From contig CP136065.1 of assembly GCA_032622095.1 (NCBI GenBank), positions 153,953,577-154,017,576 on the forward strand: a stretch of 64,000 nt of DNA, written 5' to 3'. The notes below the pieces were generated by a model. That model saw only the letters and a list, made by a program, of their open reading frames with translations, searched no databases and had not been told where the DNA came from. This DNA comes from Siphonodentalium dalli (taxonomy: Eukaryota; Mollusca; Scaphopoda; Gadilida; Siphonodentaliidae). Made by a program: the position numbers and the translations under genes. Shown here in pieces: positions 41,880 to 55,200 of this stretch; position 1 is the first letter of the stretch, and every line of letters begins with the position of its first letter.

Positions 41880-42305
41880 CTGAATTAAAAGTTAAGCAAT
41901 TGCCATGGGTTGTCATCCATCAGTCCGTGTGTCCACCAACAATTTCCTGCAGGCCTTCATATGGATGACCTCTCAATATTTCAAAATTTGTTTTAAAACA
42001 TGGCCGCCAGCAGCTATCTTTAAAATTTTAATCCATTAATGGCACACCCTGCAGCCTGCATTTTTTGGAGAAATGTTTTGAAAATTTACAGGCATGTTTA
42101 GGATCACCACAAGATGGAGCTATCAAAAAATTTTGACCAAAAGCACGGCAGCTGGCAGCCATCTTGGATTTTACTCTTTGCATTACTAAATTCTTTGGTA
42201 CACCCAACAATCCAAATCCATCATCCGATCATCACCAAACTTCACATGGACCTTCGGGGTGTCCACCAGATGGGAGCCAACAAATTTGTTGTTAAAACTT
42301 AGCCA
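41880..42305 (-). repeat. Diverged relative of the family A1 array
   Basis: TTAAGCAATTGCCATGGGTT, CATGGCCGCCAGCAGC, GGCAGCCATCTTGGATTTTA and CTCTTTGCATTACTAAAT echo the family A1 unit, but unit order and spacing are degraded. Confidence 0.6.
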
Positions 42306-43789
42306 TTAAGAACCACATATAGAACAAAAGAATTTAGGGTCTGTATCGCCTAAGAAATAGTATCAGATGGTTTGTATCACATACTCACATTGTTCTGAAA
42401 CTACATGTTTCGATTTTGTATCGGCATCAGTTTTGAGTAATGGCGGATGCCACATTATCCTGGGCCCAAACGGGTACCCTGCCTTTCACTTGGTATAATT
42501 TTAGAGGTAAGTCTCTGATTTCCACTATTTGTGAAAGGAATAAGATTTAAACAAGCTTATCTTGTACAAACTTCTTTATTTCATTTTGGATACAAAAATA
42601 TAATGCATGGTAATTAATTTTAGCAATAGTTTAACATTATTCATAATATATAATTTATATGTGATAAAATGCAGTTAACAATATAATAATTTCACAATTC
42701 AGTAACATTTTTGCTAACATATCTATCAACATTGCACGTTTGGGCCACACAATATCATCACTTTGTTTCTCTGTCTGAGTGCAAGATCGGTGAAAAAAGG
42801 AAGTCATATGTGATCAACATTAACAGCAATGTCTTGTAAAGAAGTGGTAATGTATAACTTGCTTAACTAGAAAAAAAGGCATACTTTCTCCAGAGTGCGA
42901 TTCAGTGCATGAATCATGGGACATTGATTGGATATATATAGAAACACACCAGCAAAATTTGAGTTAGTGATTACTCCAGGAGAGTGTTTGGAGTAAGGAT
43001 ACCACAAGAGCAGAACTCTCAAGTGGTTTCTTTGCATGTACTGTCTCTGCAGGGTAATTGCTAACCCTTTCCAACAAGATGATGAATCTGTATTTATTAC
43101 ACACCTAAATGCACAACAAAAAAGATATGATTCATAACTCTTCTGATCGAAATCATATGTTATTGTTTTGCATCTATTATTCTCATCTTAATTTTACTTC
43201 TAAAATTATCTATACACAATATTAATATTAATGTGAACTGCATCAAATTTCTCCAGGTAAACTCCAGATCACACACTTGCAATTTCAAAACATCACACAT
43301 GATGGAACCAGCACATTTGCTAAGAGTAAAGCAACAGGTCTCTAATGAAATTTATATGATATATATCTAACAAAACTGATAGCTCGAACATTTACTCCAA
43401 AAGAAAAGTTCTGTCTCCGATGTATTACATCATATATATCACCATAATTCTTATAAAATATGACAGACGTGAGAAACAAAGAGACTGAAATTGTGTGGCT
43501 TCATTTTTTATTACAAATAACATAATAACAAATATGTCAGATCTAAATAAGAGTGAATAGTGATAGTTATCTTTTAAATATAGATTACTTTCAAAGGTAA
43601 GATCGGAATGCATGAAAAGATTTTATTCCTCGTACCCCTTGGAACTAAAATGATGTTTGTAAAACGAGTTGCGGAATGGTTAGCTTTAATATGCACAACA
43701 AGGCATACCCAATAATGTGGGCACTAGTAATTTAATTTAATTTTAGAATTTAATTAAAATGCAATATATTCAAGAAAATAAAAACAGAC
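42306..43789. other. Gene-free spacer, nothing recognised
   Basis: This AT-rich stretch between the ALG1 and myosin 3' ends shows no foldback, exon or repeat shared with other parts of the window. Confidence 0.5.
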
Positions 43790-44200
43790 AAATAATTTGG
43801 GGAAAGTTTCCTATTAATGGTACGAAATCCGATTTAATGGTCTACATATCATCAGATTCCAACAACAAAAACCGTTTTTTGAAATGCCGCTTCAGTTATC
43901 AGAATCGCCCAAAAATTAACTCTAGTATAAAATTTCCCAAAATGTGTTATTTATCAACATTTTGTTCAACGAAATTTGGCTGGATTGTCAAATATCTAAC
44001 ACTCAAAGCCACTTGATTTTAGAGTTTTCATCTTTATTTGCAATTTATTCTGAGACCGTCTGCTTGATGAATATTTGCCAGGCCATCAAAAATTACATAC
44101 CTCGGGGAAATAACGACTTTCAAAATCGATATCTGATCACTCTGAGCTTTGATGGGTAGGTTCCCCCGAAGCCAAAGAAATAGTAATTTGGGAGCATTAA
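43790..44200. repeat. Third copy of the ATTTATCAACATTTTGTTC repeat
   Basis: It follows the same block order as 4230-4680 and 37195-37627, ending GCCAAAGAAATAGTAATTTG GGAGCATTAA-like. Identity is lower than between the other two. Confidence 0.6.
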
Positions 44201-45080
44201 TTTGGATTATGTATTTTTAAGATCTTGAAGTTTTGTTGTCCAATGACCAATAGGATGTATACACCAGTAGACTCTCAACTTTGTTGAATGATTATTCAGC
44301 AATAAATAAGCCATTTCGCTGACCATGACAACTGAACAAACACTAACTTTATTTGTACATAAGAAAAGCAGATTGCTTTCTATTAAATATATGGAAGACT
44401 GTTTATTCAGCACATTTATACATGTAAGTGGAAGCCAGTCATATTTTATATACACACACACTGAACCCGGCATTGTAAATATTACAATTTAAATACAATA
44501 AATACAGATTTATTATGACGACTATGTTACATGTGTAAGTTTTTGGTCCTGTAAGTTTCTATTCTTATAGAACTTGTTAATGATACAATGAAATAATTAC
44601 ATATACACAAAACAGACATGACTGTGAGCAACCCATTCCCTTACATCAACAAAAAATAGAAGTTTAAACGAAACATGGAAAATTCAGTGTTTTGAAGACC
44701 ACAATGCAACAGGTATCACAAATCATAACTGCAACCGCAAGTGAAAATAATTTAACCATAAGCTGTCAAATCACGAAATACTTTAAAGCAATTGCTTGTC
44801 ACTTTATTGGCCTTTGAGGTTATTTCTCAATAACCTTAATCAGTGACGGTAACTCTTCCAAAAATGACAGGCATGACTGACTGACCAATGAAAATATTAA
44901 AATGAAGTTTCTCTTCAACTGGATGCTTGATTGACAGTTGTTTGTTCTCAATACATAACTTTTTATCGCAAGGAATGTATCAATTTTATAGAAATATATT
45001 GGTGAAAACTAGACGTTTTTTACCAATACTGGGATTGAATTATAAGAAATAACTCTTGTTTAGATTAAGGTTACGAGTTA

Positions 45081-45294
45081 CAGTAATGCCCTAAATAATC
45101 GACTCCTTAACCACAGCAGAATTATGGGTAATTTTTCAGGATTTAGTCAGAAATATGGCTTGTTGCCATTCATCGGAAAGCTCTCAGTGAGAGCTTTCCG
45201 ATGAATGGCAACAAGCCAAATTTCTGACTAAATCCTAAAAAATTACCCATAAATTCTGCTGTGGTTAAGGAGTCGATTATTTAAGGCATTACTG
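45081..45294. mobile_element. TA-flanked foldback MITE, family F1 (full length, 214 bp)
   Basis: CAGTAATGCCCTAAATAATC to GATTATTTAAGGCATTACTG, with TA on both sides and a central GGAAAGCTCTCAGTGAGAGC turn. It matches the 24886 copy over its whole length. Confidence 0.93.
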
Positions 45295-45618
45295 TATAAC
45301 TGGGTCTGAAGACAAATTTATCAGAATTTTCTTCAGACTTTTTCAGTTATAACTGCATAACCTTAATGGACGAAGAGTTATTTCTTAAAATAAACACCTG
45401 TCATAATAAATAAATAACTAGTGTAGCACTTTATATAATGGTTACATAAACTGAAATATACAGTATAGTAATCGATGACTCTCAAGTACTCAAGTACATG
45501 GGTAAGATCATAATAATTATATGCATGATAGTTCAGGAATAACATTAAGAGTCGTCACACTATACTTCAGGTAACACTTGAAATGCCCTGGAATTGTAGA
45601 GGTATGCACTTTACTTAA

Positions 45619-45859
45619 CCCTTTCTTCACTAAATACTCATTGATGAATAGTTCACTCAGGAAATGTTCTGATAATAAGTTCAACAAAAGTCTGTTTGTT
45701 GAAATTATTATCTGAACATTTCCCACCAATATAAACAGGAATTCATTCTGCACTTACATTATCTGTTGTCTGCTTATATTTCCCCTTCAGATAAATAATA
45801 GGCCATCTCGATGCACACTTTTATAACCTCATGGGAGAATCTATTTAGTAAAGATAGGG
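45619..45859. mobile_element. TTAA-flanked element, family T2 (241 bp)
   Basis: TTAA (45615-45618), CCCTTTCTTCACTAAATACTC, paired AAATGTTCTGATAATAAG and mirror, then TTTAGTAAAGATAGGG and TTAA (45860-45863). Its right TTAA is also the left TTAA of the next element. Confidence 0.88.
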
Positions 45860-45863
45860 TTAA

Positions 45864-46051
45864 CCCTTCCATGACTGGAACTTCCTGGAATTTTGCGAAA
45901 ACCCTGTGCCAATGCATTCTCTTATATATATGTGAGTCTCACATAGGGAGCCTCGCATATATAAGAGAATGCATTGGCCTAATGATATTTACCTTGAACT
46001 TGTAAGCAAGTGCATTCTCATTATATATGCGAGGCTCACATCATGAAAGGG
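45864..46051. mobile_element. TTAA-flanked element, family T1 (188 bp)
   Basis: It begins CCCTTCCATGACTGGAAC directly after the shared TTAA and ends CATCATGAAAGGG before TTAA (46052-46055). One complete TATATATG hairpin and part of the second are kept. It lies just beyond the myosin stop codon, probably within the 3' UTR or close to it. Confidence 0.85.
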
Positions 46052-46136
46052 TTAATAACAAGAGTAACATTGAGATAACAGAATGATCGGCAGTAAAGAC
46101 AGTGGAAGCTTTGTTTTAGCAGATCACAAAAACAGA

Positions 46137-46226
46137 TCACAGTCGTGTCCCGGCTCGTTCTGGTCTCTTCCTGTTCTTATTAGTCACCTGCATGTATTGT
46201 CCAATGAGATTAGATATATCAGATCC
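46137..46226 (-). CDS. Myosin tail, last exon with stop
   Basis: Encodes GSDISNLIGQYMQVTNKNRK and RPERAGTRL, then TGA at 46137-46139. The final helix of F3 is followed by a basic tail. Acceptor TTTCCAG. Confidence 0.9.
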   Translation of the reverse strand, partial: GSDISNLIGQYMQVTNKNRKRPERAGTRL

Positions 46227-49200
46227 CTGGAAAGAAGGATAACTACATGTTATAACTTTTTTTTAACACATAAATATATTACAAAAAACATAATTATATT
46301 AAAATCTTACTTATTGTAACATTTTGCTAATTTTTTATTCAAAATAAGTAAGATACAGCATTTTTAAGAAGAAATTATTTACAGGAACTCAATAGGGAAC
46401 TCTGACAGTTTATATGCTTAAAGGCCCACTTAATTTTCAAGTAATGGAATTTTTTATAGTGACTTGATATACAGTTGTAACAAGAGGTGTGCACTCGAGT
46501 GCTAGCATACCCCCACCATGGCAAATTCAACCCGCATTATCCGTAAACCCAACAAATTTTTTTTTTAACTTTAAAGAAAAATTTGGACTACTAATATCGA
46601 TATGGTGTCACAAGAAGCTTGTACAGAAAAAATTATTCAAATTGGTTCCTAATTTTTAAAGTTATTAATTCGGACAGAATTTTCTAAGTCAAAATAAGTC
46701 GAAAATGAAGTGTAATATTACGAAAAACAGTCTGAGCCAATCCCTAGACGCATCATGTAGAGAGGGTATTGTGAGAAGCATGTATACTAAAAATTATTGA
46801 AATCGGTTCATATTTGTTAAAGTTATTAAGTCGGACAGAATTTTCTAAGTCAAAATAAGTCGAAAATGAGGCGTAACTTAAAAAAAAAAAGTCGGACCGA
46901 ACCGCAATTAGCATCATGCGGAGAGGCAGTCCCAAGGAGATTGCATACAAAAATTATTGAAATCGGTTCATAGTTGTTCGAGTTATGAGTTCAGACGGAC
47001 GGACGGACGGACGGGACACACGGACGGAGAAAGCGTGACGGAGAAAGCGTGATGGAGCGACGGACGGACGGACAGATGCAGTCAATCCAGTATACCCCCA
47101 TTTTTAGCTCAACTTTACTTTGTAAAGTTTGAGCTATTGTCATGGCTTGGTATCCGTCGTCTGTGTGTGTGTGCGTGTATGCGTGTGTGATTCGTCAACA
47201 ATTTCCTTTAGCACGGGCTACAGTTCGTACCTTTAGTCCGATTATTATGAAATTTGTCATGGATGTTGACATTGACATGTAGATGAGAACAAGTCATTTT
47301 GGGGTCATTCGGAAAAAAAACATGGCCGCCATCGGCCATCTTGGATTTCAAAATTCAATCCATTAGCACGGGCTACATGCCGTACTGTTCGTCTTATTGT
47401 CATGAAATTTATCATGGATGTTAATATTGACATGTAGATGGGAACGAGTAATTTTGGGGTCATTCGGGCAAAAAACATGGCCGCCAGCAGCCATCTTGTA
47501 TTTTACTCTTTGTATGACTATAATCCTTTACTGCTCATTTTTTACACTCCTTTCTATTCTCTCTATTCATTGCTCATCACGAAAAAATTACGTTCTTTAC
47601 AAAGTTGAGCTACAGTGTCATTGACACTTTCATCTTCGAAAGTGGGGGTATAATAACAATCTATGCTATAAAATATTATTAAAATACTATAATTCATCAC
47701 CACTTGAAACATCTGTGTCAGAAGATGCCCATGGAGAAATAGAAAACTTAAAGATGCATTTTCAGTGGAAGGGGAATAACTTTTTTCCATTGAAAAAAAT
47801 ACACTTTTTACTACAATCTAGATGACAAAAACACGTTGGTAACTCAATAAAAACCACATGTTCACAGTTTATTACACTGGATAAGTTGATAATACAATGT
47901 TTTGGAGCATCCTCTTTCGAATGGTATATAATATGGCATATATTTTATATAAATGATCTGGGGGTCCGAAAATTAAGAGGCCAACTTAATTTTCGAACCC
48001 CCAGATCACATATATAAAATATATGAATTTTAATGTCGTAACTGAGCCCTACAAAATGGCGTTTTTGATGAAGTCAATACACTAGCTATTGTGAAATTTG
48101 AGATATATCTGGCCAGAATAGTGAACCTAACTTTTATTTAAGGGTAGCAACAGTTGGTAAGCAAATACCCAAAATGATTGAATTACACCATTGCCCTGGG
48201 CATTCAATTGTATTATGCTCCATTTTAGATATTGCCTAGGCACATGTTGATGGTTATATATGTTCGAATGGTGCCACAGGTCTGAAACTTTACAGGCATG
48301 TTCCCTGTGGACCAGGGTATTTTAAGATCTACATGTAGATACTTTGCCACATGATCACTCCCTGGTAACCCCATGCGCGTTGTCGAAATGTGCAACTGTA
48401 TACTGTAGATTGATATATACTATGAGGAACATTGATGTGATATATCATTACGCAAAAACCCATCCATTTATCATTGTATCTATACACATGCGCGAATAAA
48501 TTGACTAAAATAAGTGACTGCGCCTTCCTCACATACAGTAATGCCCTAAATAATCGACTCTTTAACCACAGCAGAATTATGGGTAATTGCAAGCTTTCCG
48601 ATGAATGGCAACAAGCCATATTTGCGATTAAATCCTGAAAAGTTACCCATAATTCTGTTGTGGTTAAGGAGTCAATTATTTAGGGCATTAGTGTAGGCCA
48701 GAACACTGATTACTTATCCAAGCATAATTTAAACAGACGATTTATCGAAATGGTGTCTTTTTTCACAATCCTGCGAACCACGCAACAATATATAGTGTTG
48801 CGCGATTCGCTTCAAATAAGGAATGTTTGTTGAATTATGCACATAATTTCTGACCACAACTAGTGGTCAATAAACCCGTACACACCTATGGCACTGCTGA
48901 AGTTTCTGGGGATCATTTACATAGATATAAGTGAATATACGAATTGTTATAACATATATAATATGCTGTATATAGGTTTATGACATCACTGAATGCTATG
49001 GACAGCCGGGTATAAACATTTTCTGGCTGGCCAGTCGTGTTCAAAGGGGTTAATATTCCTCCAAATGAATAATAGACCATTCCAATGTATTCTTTTATAA
49101 CTGAGTGGGAGAATTCAGTTATTATAGAAAGGGTTCAATCATACCTGATCTGTTTGTACCCTGGTGATTTTCTGAACCATCAAGTCACCGAGTTTCATAT

Positions 49201-52200
49201 CGAGGTAGTTGATACCACTATCACTACGGTAACGACGAGTTGACAAGACATGACCAAATGGGTGATGAATGATGGGTTCCTGTAATAAATAAAAAAATAA
49301 CATTTATTGACCTAGAGATATTATAAACAGACTTGAGAATAAGGTGACTGTCATTCGCAGAGTGAGGTAGTGGGCTAGCATCACTAAATTCACTAATGGG
49401 GACCTCATTCTGCTTAGGCCTCATCTTCTCTGGAAAGTTTCTTTATTATCAAATTTCTATAGAAACTTCTTCACATAGATTCAATTTCTTTAATAGTTTA
49501 GTTTCTCTATATCCCCAAATTGGCAGATGACACATTGCATAATCGAGGTTCCCAATGGGTGTACATCACAATATTCACCATTTGGGAAAATCAATCTGAG
49601 TCTCCTATAGCATATGAGACCATGCAGTATGAGGTCCTCGGGGGGTGAATTTGGTGATGCTAGCCTGCTATGTGGGATAGCGTCACTAAATTCACCCTTG
49701 GGTACCTCACTCTGCAAATTACAGGCACCTTATTCTCAGGCCTGATTATAAATGGAAATACCAAAATTATCTTATATCAAGTTTGAATCAGCTGTCATAA
49801 CAGTCATATGTGATTTGGAAATTGGAATAATTGCAAACAGTTTGAGGTTTGTGAACCAATTACCAGTTTTACAAATTGAGAAAACATAAAACTACAACGG
49901 TTTATGTTTGTGAATCAATTACAAGTAGGCTTGCCGCGATTTTGGGAATAATCGAACAATCGTCAGTGGTGCCGATTAATCGATTTTCATTTTGAAAATC
50001 GACTTTTTTAGTTCAAATAACAATGCATATTATACAACAACACAAGAACGCTGGCATACAGCGTATTTGCAAAGAACTTATCTCAACTTAAGAGGCAATA
50101 TTTTGCACCGTATTTACAGCACTAATCTAACCGAGTAAACCCACCCACGCAAACATTTGTGACAATGTAACTTTCAGTTGCGGCGTCTTTTGAGGTCGAG
50201 CCGATAGAGTAACCTAGTTCCGTCTTGGTTTCATGTTACGGTGGTTTTTCTTTTAATGTGCCGACGCATGTGTATACTCCGCGGCACGCGTGATAGCAGA
50301 TGTTCAGCGGTCACGTGCTATTCCACTTTTGAAGTTTTCAATTGGTTATGGCGAATTTCTCAGTCAAAATGGGCGTGTCATAATATGACAGTATTATGTC
50401 AGTTTTGTCAGATTACCCACAGTGGACCAGAGACGTTCAGTGACTGAGCGTTCCGTTTCTTTAATTCTAAACGACGTAACAGAGAATTTGACTCCATTGC
50501 AACGTCTCATGCAGATCACGCGATCATCATGTTGCACTGTGTGCATGCAGGGGGTGAAAGGAGGATAACTCTATCTAGCAGTCGCTTTTAAGTTCCCTGC
50601 TATGAGGTTCCAATACAGGAAGCCTTGAGGAAGGACAACTCTAAAACCAAACAACATAAGGATATCGTTGCGTACCACGGAGTAGGCAATAACAATAAGT
50701 CTGACACCATGAGACACCAAAACTGTTTTATAGTAGGGTTCATAAAAACTATGTAGATTGGAATTAACTGTCTTCCCTCTTCGGCTAATCGGCTTGTTCT
50801 CCTTGTTGTGGGAAATTAACAGATTTCCTCCTCTAAAGTCTGATACGAGGCTGAGCTGCTCTTTATTATGATATAAAACCATATTACCACCTCTAAAATT
50901 TGATGGGAGCTGAATATGCTCCACGCTAGAGTATCAGTTGGCCCGAGTTGGGAAAACTTTTATGACTGATGTTTATCATATGATTCATATCTGTACGGGT
51001 TGTGAGGCCAACGTTTTGAAAATTGAAAGCTCAATAATATTCGGGCAAATTGAATGATAGTTCATGGGTAAATTGTGGCAAATTACAGTATATATTTTTT
51101 CATTTCACAGTCATGAATAAACAATTTAATATATCATGCAAAAAAAAAAATCTAACCTCCCAAGTTCCCAAATGGATTCCCCCGGAGAGTCCCTCCACTG
51201 TTATGCATAGTCATAGTAGACATGATTGATTAGTGAAACTCATATTCTTCAATAAGAATATTGACAATCGAATGTATTGAGAGATTCCCCGACTTTGAAT
51301 TAAGGCACGATCCCGAACTTCAAATTCAATTAATGCACGATCCCAAATTCACGAACAGTCTCACGAAACATGTGGCCCGAGGAGAGTTGGGAGTATTTTT
51401 CCGATTTTTTCGTTCAATTTGTTTAATCAAAATGATTACTGAATCTGCTTTATATAGTGCTCACATAAAGTTCATAAACTATGAGTAATTATTTTGTTTT
51501 TATTGTTTAATAGAGGCATTTGAATTTATATGGGAGCAAATTCTCAGAACTAATGCCCTTCATTTCCGACGTGCGGTTCCCGTACAACGGGAGTTATACT
51601 TACCATCTTACACTTACCAGACGCACCTCTTAATAGTCTCTTTTTTGGCATCTATTTACTAAAAATTAAATCTCTATTTGAGATTTAATTTCATGGGTAG
51701 AAAAATAGATTAATCGTCGATTATAGCCACTGATTAATCGATTTTGAAAATCCAAAATCGCGGCAAGCCTAATTACAAGTCATACTCTAAAGAGCCAATA
51801 CAAAACTACAACATTTTATTTAAAAGTGAGTACAACATTACACATATAGTACATGGAAAATGGAATGGACAATTAAGCATCATGATGTGAAGCCATCATG
51901 TTTGAATCACTCATGCTGCTAGCACTGTTGAATAATTCACTATGTTGATTGCCTTCGACCAGCCACTTTGCACAGCGATTCTCAGGGATAGGAGAAATCG
52001 ACTGTAAACCGGGTTTGCCCGATCAGAAGATGTTCCACATAAGCTGACTGCATCTCAGTTCCAGGGTAATTATTGCTGCATGCATTGAAACTCATTACTG
52101 TCAAATACATGTAACAAACAAAGAAATTATTATAATATTATTAGCACTTCCTGACAAATCATAATGTGTGTGTTTTAGGGAAAAATAGTTAATTTGAATT

Positions 52201-55200
52201 ACAACACAAACCGAGGGACCAAGAATAGATTTCTCCAACTGATTCAATTTATCTACATAAAAATATTCTGAGAAAATTTGGAGTAGGTGCTTACATGAGT
52301 TGATGGCTTGAGGAACCGGATTCCATCTCGGTTGATTGCCAAATAACATGGCCCTGTGAGGCCTGGAATACTCTGAAATAGAAGGAGCTGTTACGTTAGA
52401 CTACAAACAACTTCTTATTTGATTCTAAAACATTTTTTTCTGAATCAACGATTTAGTTAAAATTATTTATACATAAAATGGTAAGATGTATCTCAAAACA
52501 TACCTATGTCGAAGATTTCCGAACCAATTTGTCTAATATAGCACTGTTTTGTGTTTTGTTTGTTATAATTACACCTACTTTCGCTTAAATGCATGCATCT
52601 GATTGGTCAATATGCTTAGATATGCTTGGAAGTGGCAATCTCTATCAGCTGAGTGAAGCGTCATTTCCCACATCACAACACGCAGTGATACTTTAAGAAA
52701 TTGGGCGACTCCAACCATCGCCACACATCATGACGTAATTTTGTAAATATGTTCATAGTTACAATACCGCAAAAACTTATCCTATGACATTCCCCTGGCC
52801 CTTTTATATAGATAGATAGTGTAACATATGTCATAATGAGAATAAGATTGAAATATTTTCCTCTTTTCAGTGATAATGTTAGACTGAAATGAATATGGCC
52901 ATCAGTTAGAAATTTTTCACCCATTGTAATTTTGTAAGCAGTTGAAAACTTTTAAGATATCGCTTGGAAAATTCCATGGGGGGTGTTCAAACAAAATTTC
53001 CAAGAAATTCCAAGTTAGATATTCCCCAACCCCTAAACATGTCACTGGTATCAAGTATACACTTACATCAATCTTGAAGAAGGTAGCACCAAAGAGCATC
53101 CACTCAGACAATATTTCTGCAAGAGAAAATAGAGTTATCAAACCTGAAATTTAGACACAGCTTCATCATGTGACTTATATTTAAAGAATAAACTAAGGAA
53201 TTATGGACACTGGATCAGAAGATCAAGGAAAATAGTTTTCATGGACTGGTGAACCAAGTAAATAAATTTCACAGGCATCAAATTTCATTGTTGTTTTTCA
53301 ACAAATAGAGGTTCTAATACGGCAAACCTTTGATGCTAATGTCCCTCTAAAGCCATCAAAATTATATAAAATCAACAGGTAGAAAATTATATATTTAACC
53401 CTTTTAACCATGATTGGAGCTGTGCTGGTGTAGCCGTAAAGATCCTGTGCCAGTGAATTCTCTTATATATGCGAGTCTACCATAGGGATCCTCGCATATA
53501 TGAGAATGCACTGGCTTACAAGGTCAAGGTAAATATTGTCACGCCAATGTATTCTCTTATATATGTGAGGCTCCTTTAATATGGAAGACTGGCATATATA
53601 AGAGAATGCATTGGCGCAGGGTTTTCGCAAAATTTCAGGAATCTCCAGTCATGGAAGGGTTAATAAGACTTTTAAGCTTGCATTTTTTGGCTCAAACAAT
53701 TTATTTTATATACTAGAATTTATACCAATTAAAACAAGAGTTTGCAGCGGCAGTGCTGGCATACGCCCACAGTGGCAAATTCGAACCGACATAGTATGGT
53801 TGAGATATCTGCTCGGACGGAAAATAAACCCCAACATTTTCATATAAACAAAGATAAGTAACTGTAGAATGGAAAACATGAACAAAACGATTGAACACTC
53901 AATTGGTTGCCATCATAGTATTGAACATCCATACTAAATTATTTCACTGATATCCATCAACCGGTGGAGTTATGGACAAAAAAACAATACTTCCAAATAA
54001 ACAAATATGAATAACTCTAGAAGGGAAAACTGGAGAAAAAAAACGATTGAACACTCAATTGATTGCCCTCATAGTAGTGAACATCCAAACCAAATTTCAT
54101 TGAGATTTGTCAAACGGTGGTCGGGATATCTGCTCATACAAAAAAACCCAACATTTTCAGATAAACATAGATGGATAACTTTAGAACTGAAAATCCAGAA
54201 AAACACTCCGTTGAATGCCCTCAACTGCCCGGATTGGATGGTAGGATGGACGGATGGAAAACGGAGGTATAAATATCCAGACGGACGAGGTTAATCCAGT
54301 ATCCGCTTCTAGAGAGGGGGTATAAATAGGCTTCCTAAAAGATATGTCAAATTCTAACTATATCATTAACCAAGAAACATGAATGATTGCTATACTAACT
54401 TAAGAACTTTGATTTACAGTCGATGGGTGATCTGTTTGATAGATTGTGTAGATAATCCTGGATTCTATTGAGCCACTGCTGAGGACGAATTGATGGAACC
54501 GACTCCAACACGAATCGTGGTACGATCTCCTTCAGATCTTGCCTGTTGAAAATAATTTATTTTACAGAATTAAAACAAAAGTTACTGTAGAGAATTGAAT
54601 TTAATATTTCAAGCTAGGTCTTTTCCAGAGTTTGTGCTGCCATGTGTCAAATACAAAATTATGCATAAACAGCAAAACTTATGGTATTTTCATTTGACAA
54701 AACAGTTGGCAAGTCAGTTCTCAATTCCGCAACAAAGTAAAGCTTAGTCATTGTCACATGGTATAGCGCAAAAAGACACCCAGGATCTCTAAAACGTGCA
54801 AAAAGACACCCAGGATCTCCAAATGTGCAAAAAGTTACCCAGCATATCGATCGATATCTCATCAAAACACGCGATTTTAGATTTATAGTCTTCTGCTAAT
54901 TATTATTTTTGTAAGAATTTGTTTTGTTCGGAGTGGAATTTCAACTGAATTTGAATAGAAATTTTGTGTGACTTGCACCCAAGAAACTGGCCACTCAATA
55001 CCAGGGTTGGGTCAATTACATTGAAATGTAATTAATTACAATTAATTACAATTACATTGAAGTATGTCAATTACAATTACATTGGAAATGCAATGTAATT
55101 AATTACAATTACAATTACATTGGTTCAATTACAATTACAATTACTTTTGGTTAATGAAAATCGGGATTCGGGAAGAGCTTCAAGGAGGAAAGTCATTTGT

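Larger units (their letters stand above)
46423..47982. mobile_element. Family T4 element split by a nested insertion
   Basis: TTAA-AGGCCCACTTAATTTTC begins the element. The sequence leaves the family consensus at about 46481 and resumes at 47652 with TAACAATCTATGCTATAAAA, ending CCGAAAATTAAGAGGCC near 47982. A second, head-to-head family T4 end (CCAACTTAATTTTCGAAC, 47981-48025) abuts it. It lies in the last myosin intron. Confidence 0.75.
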
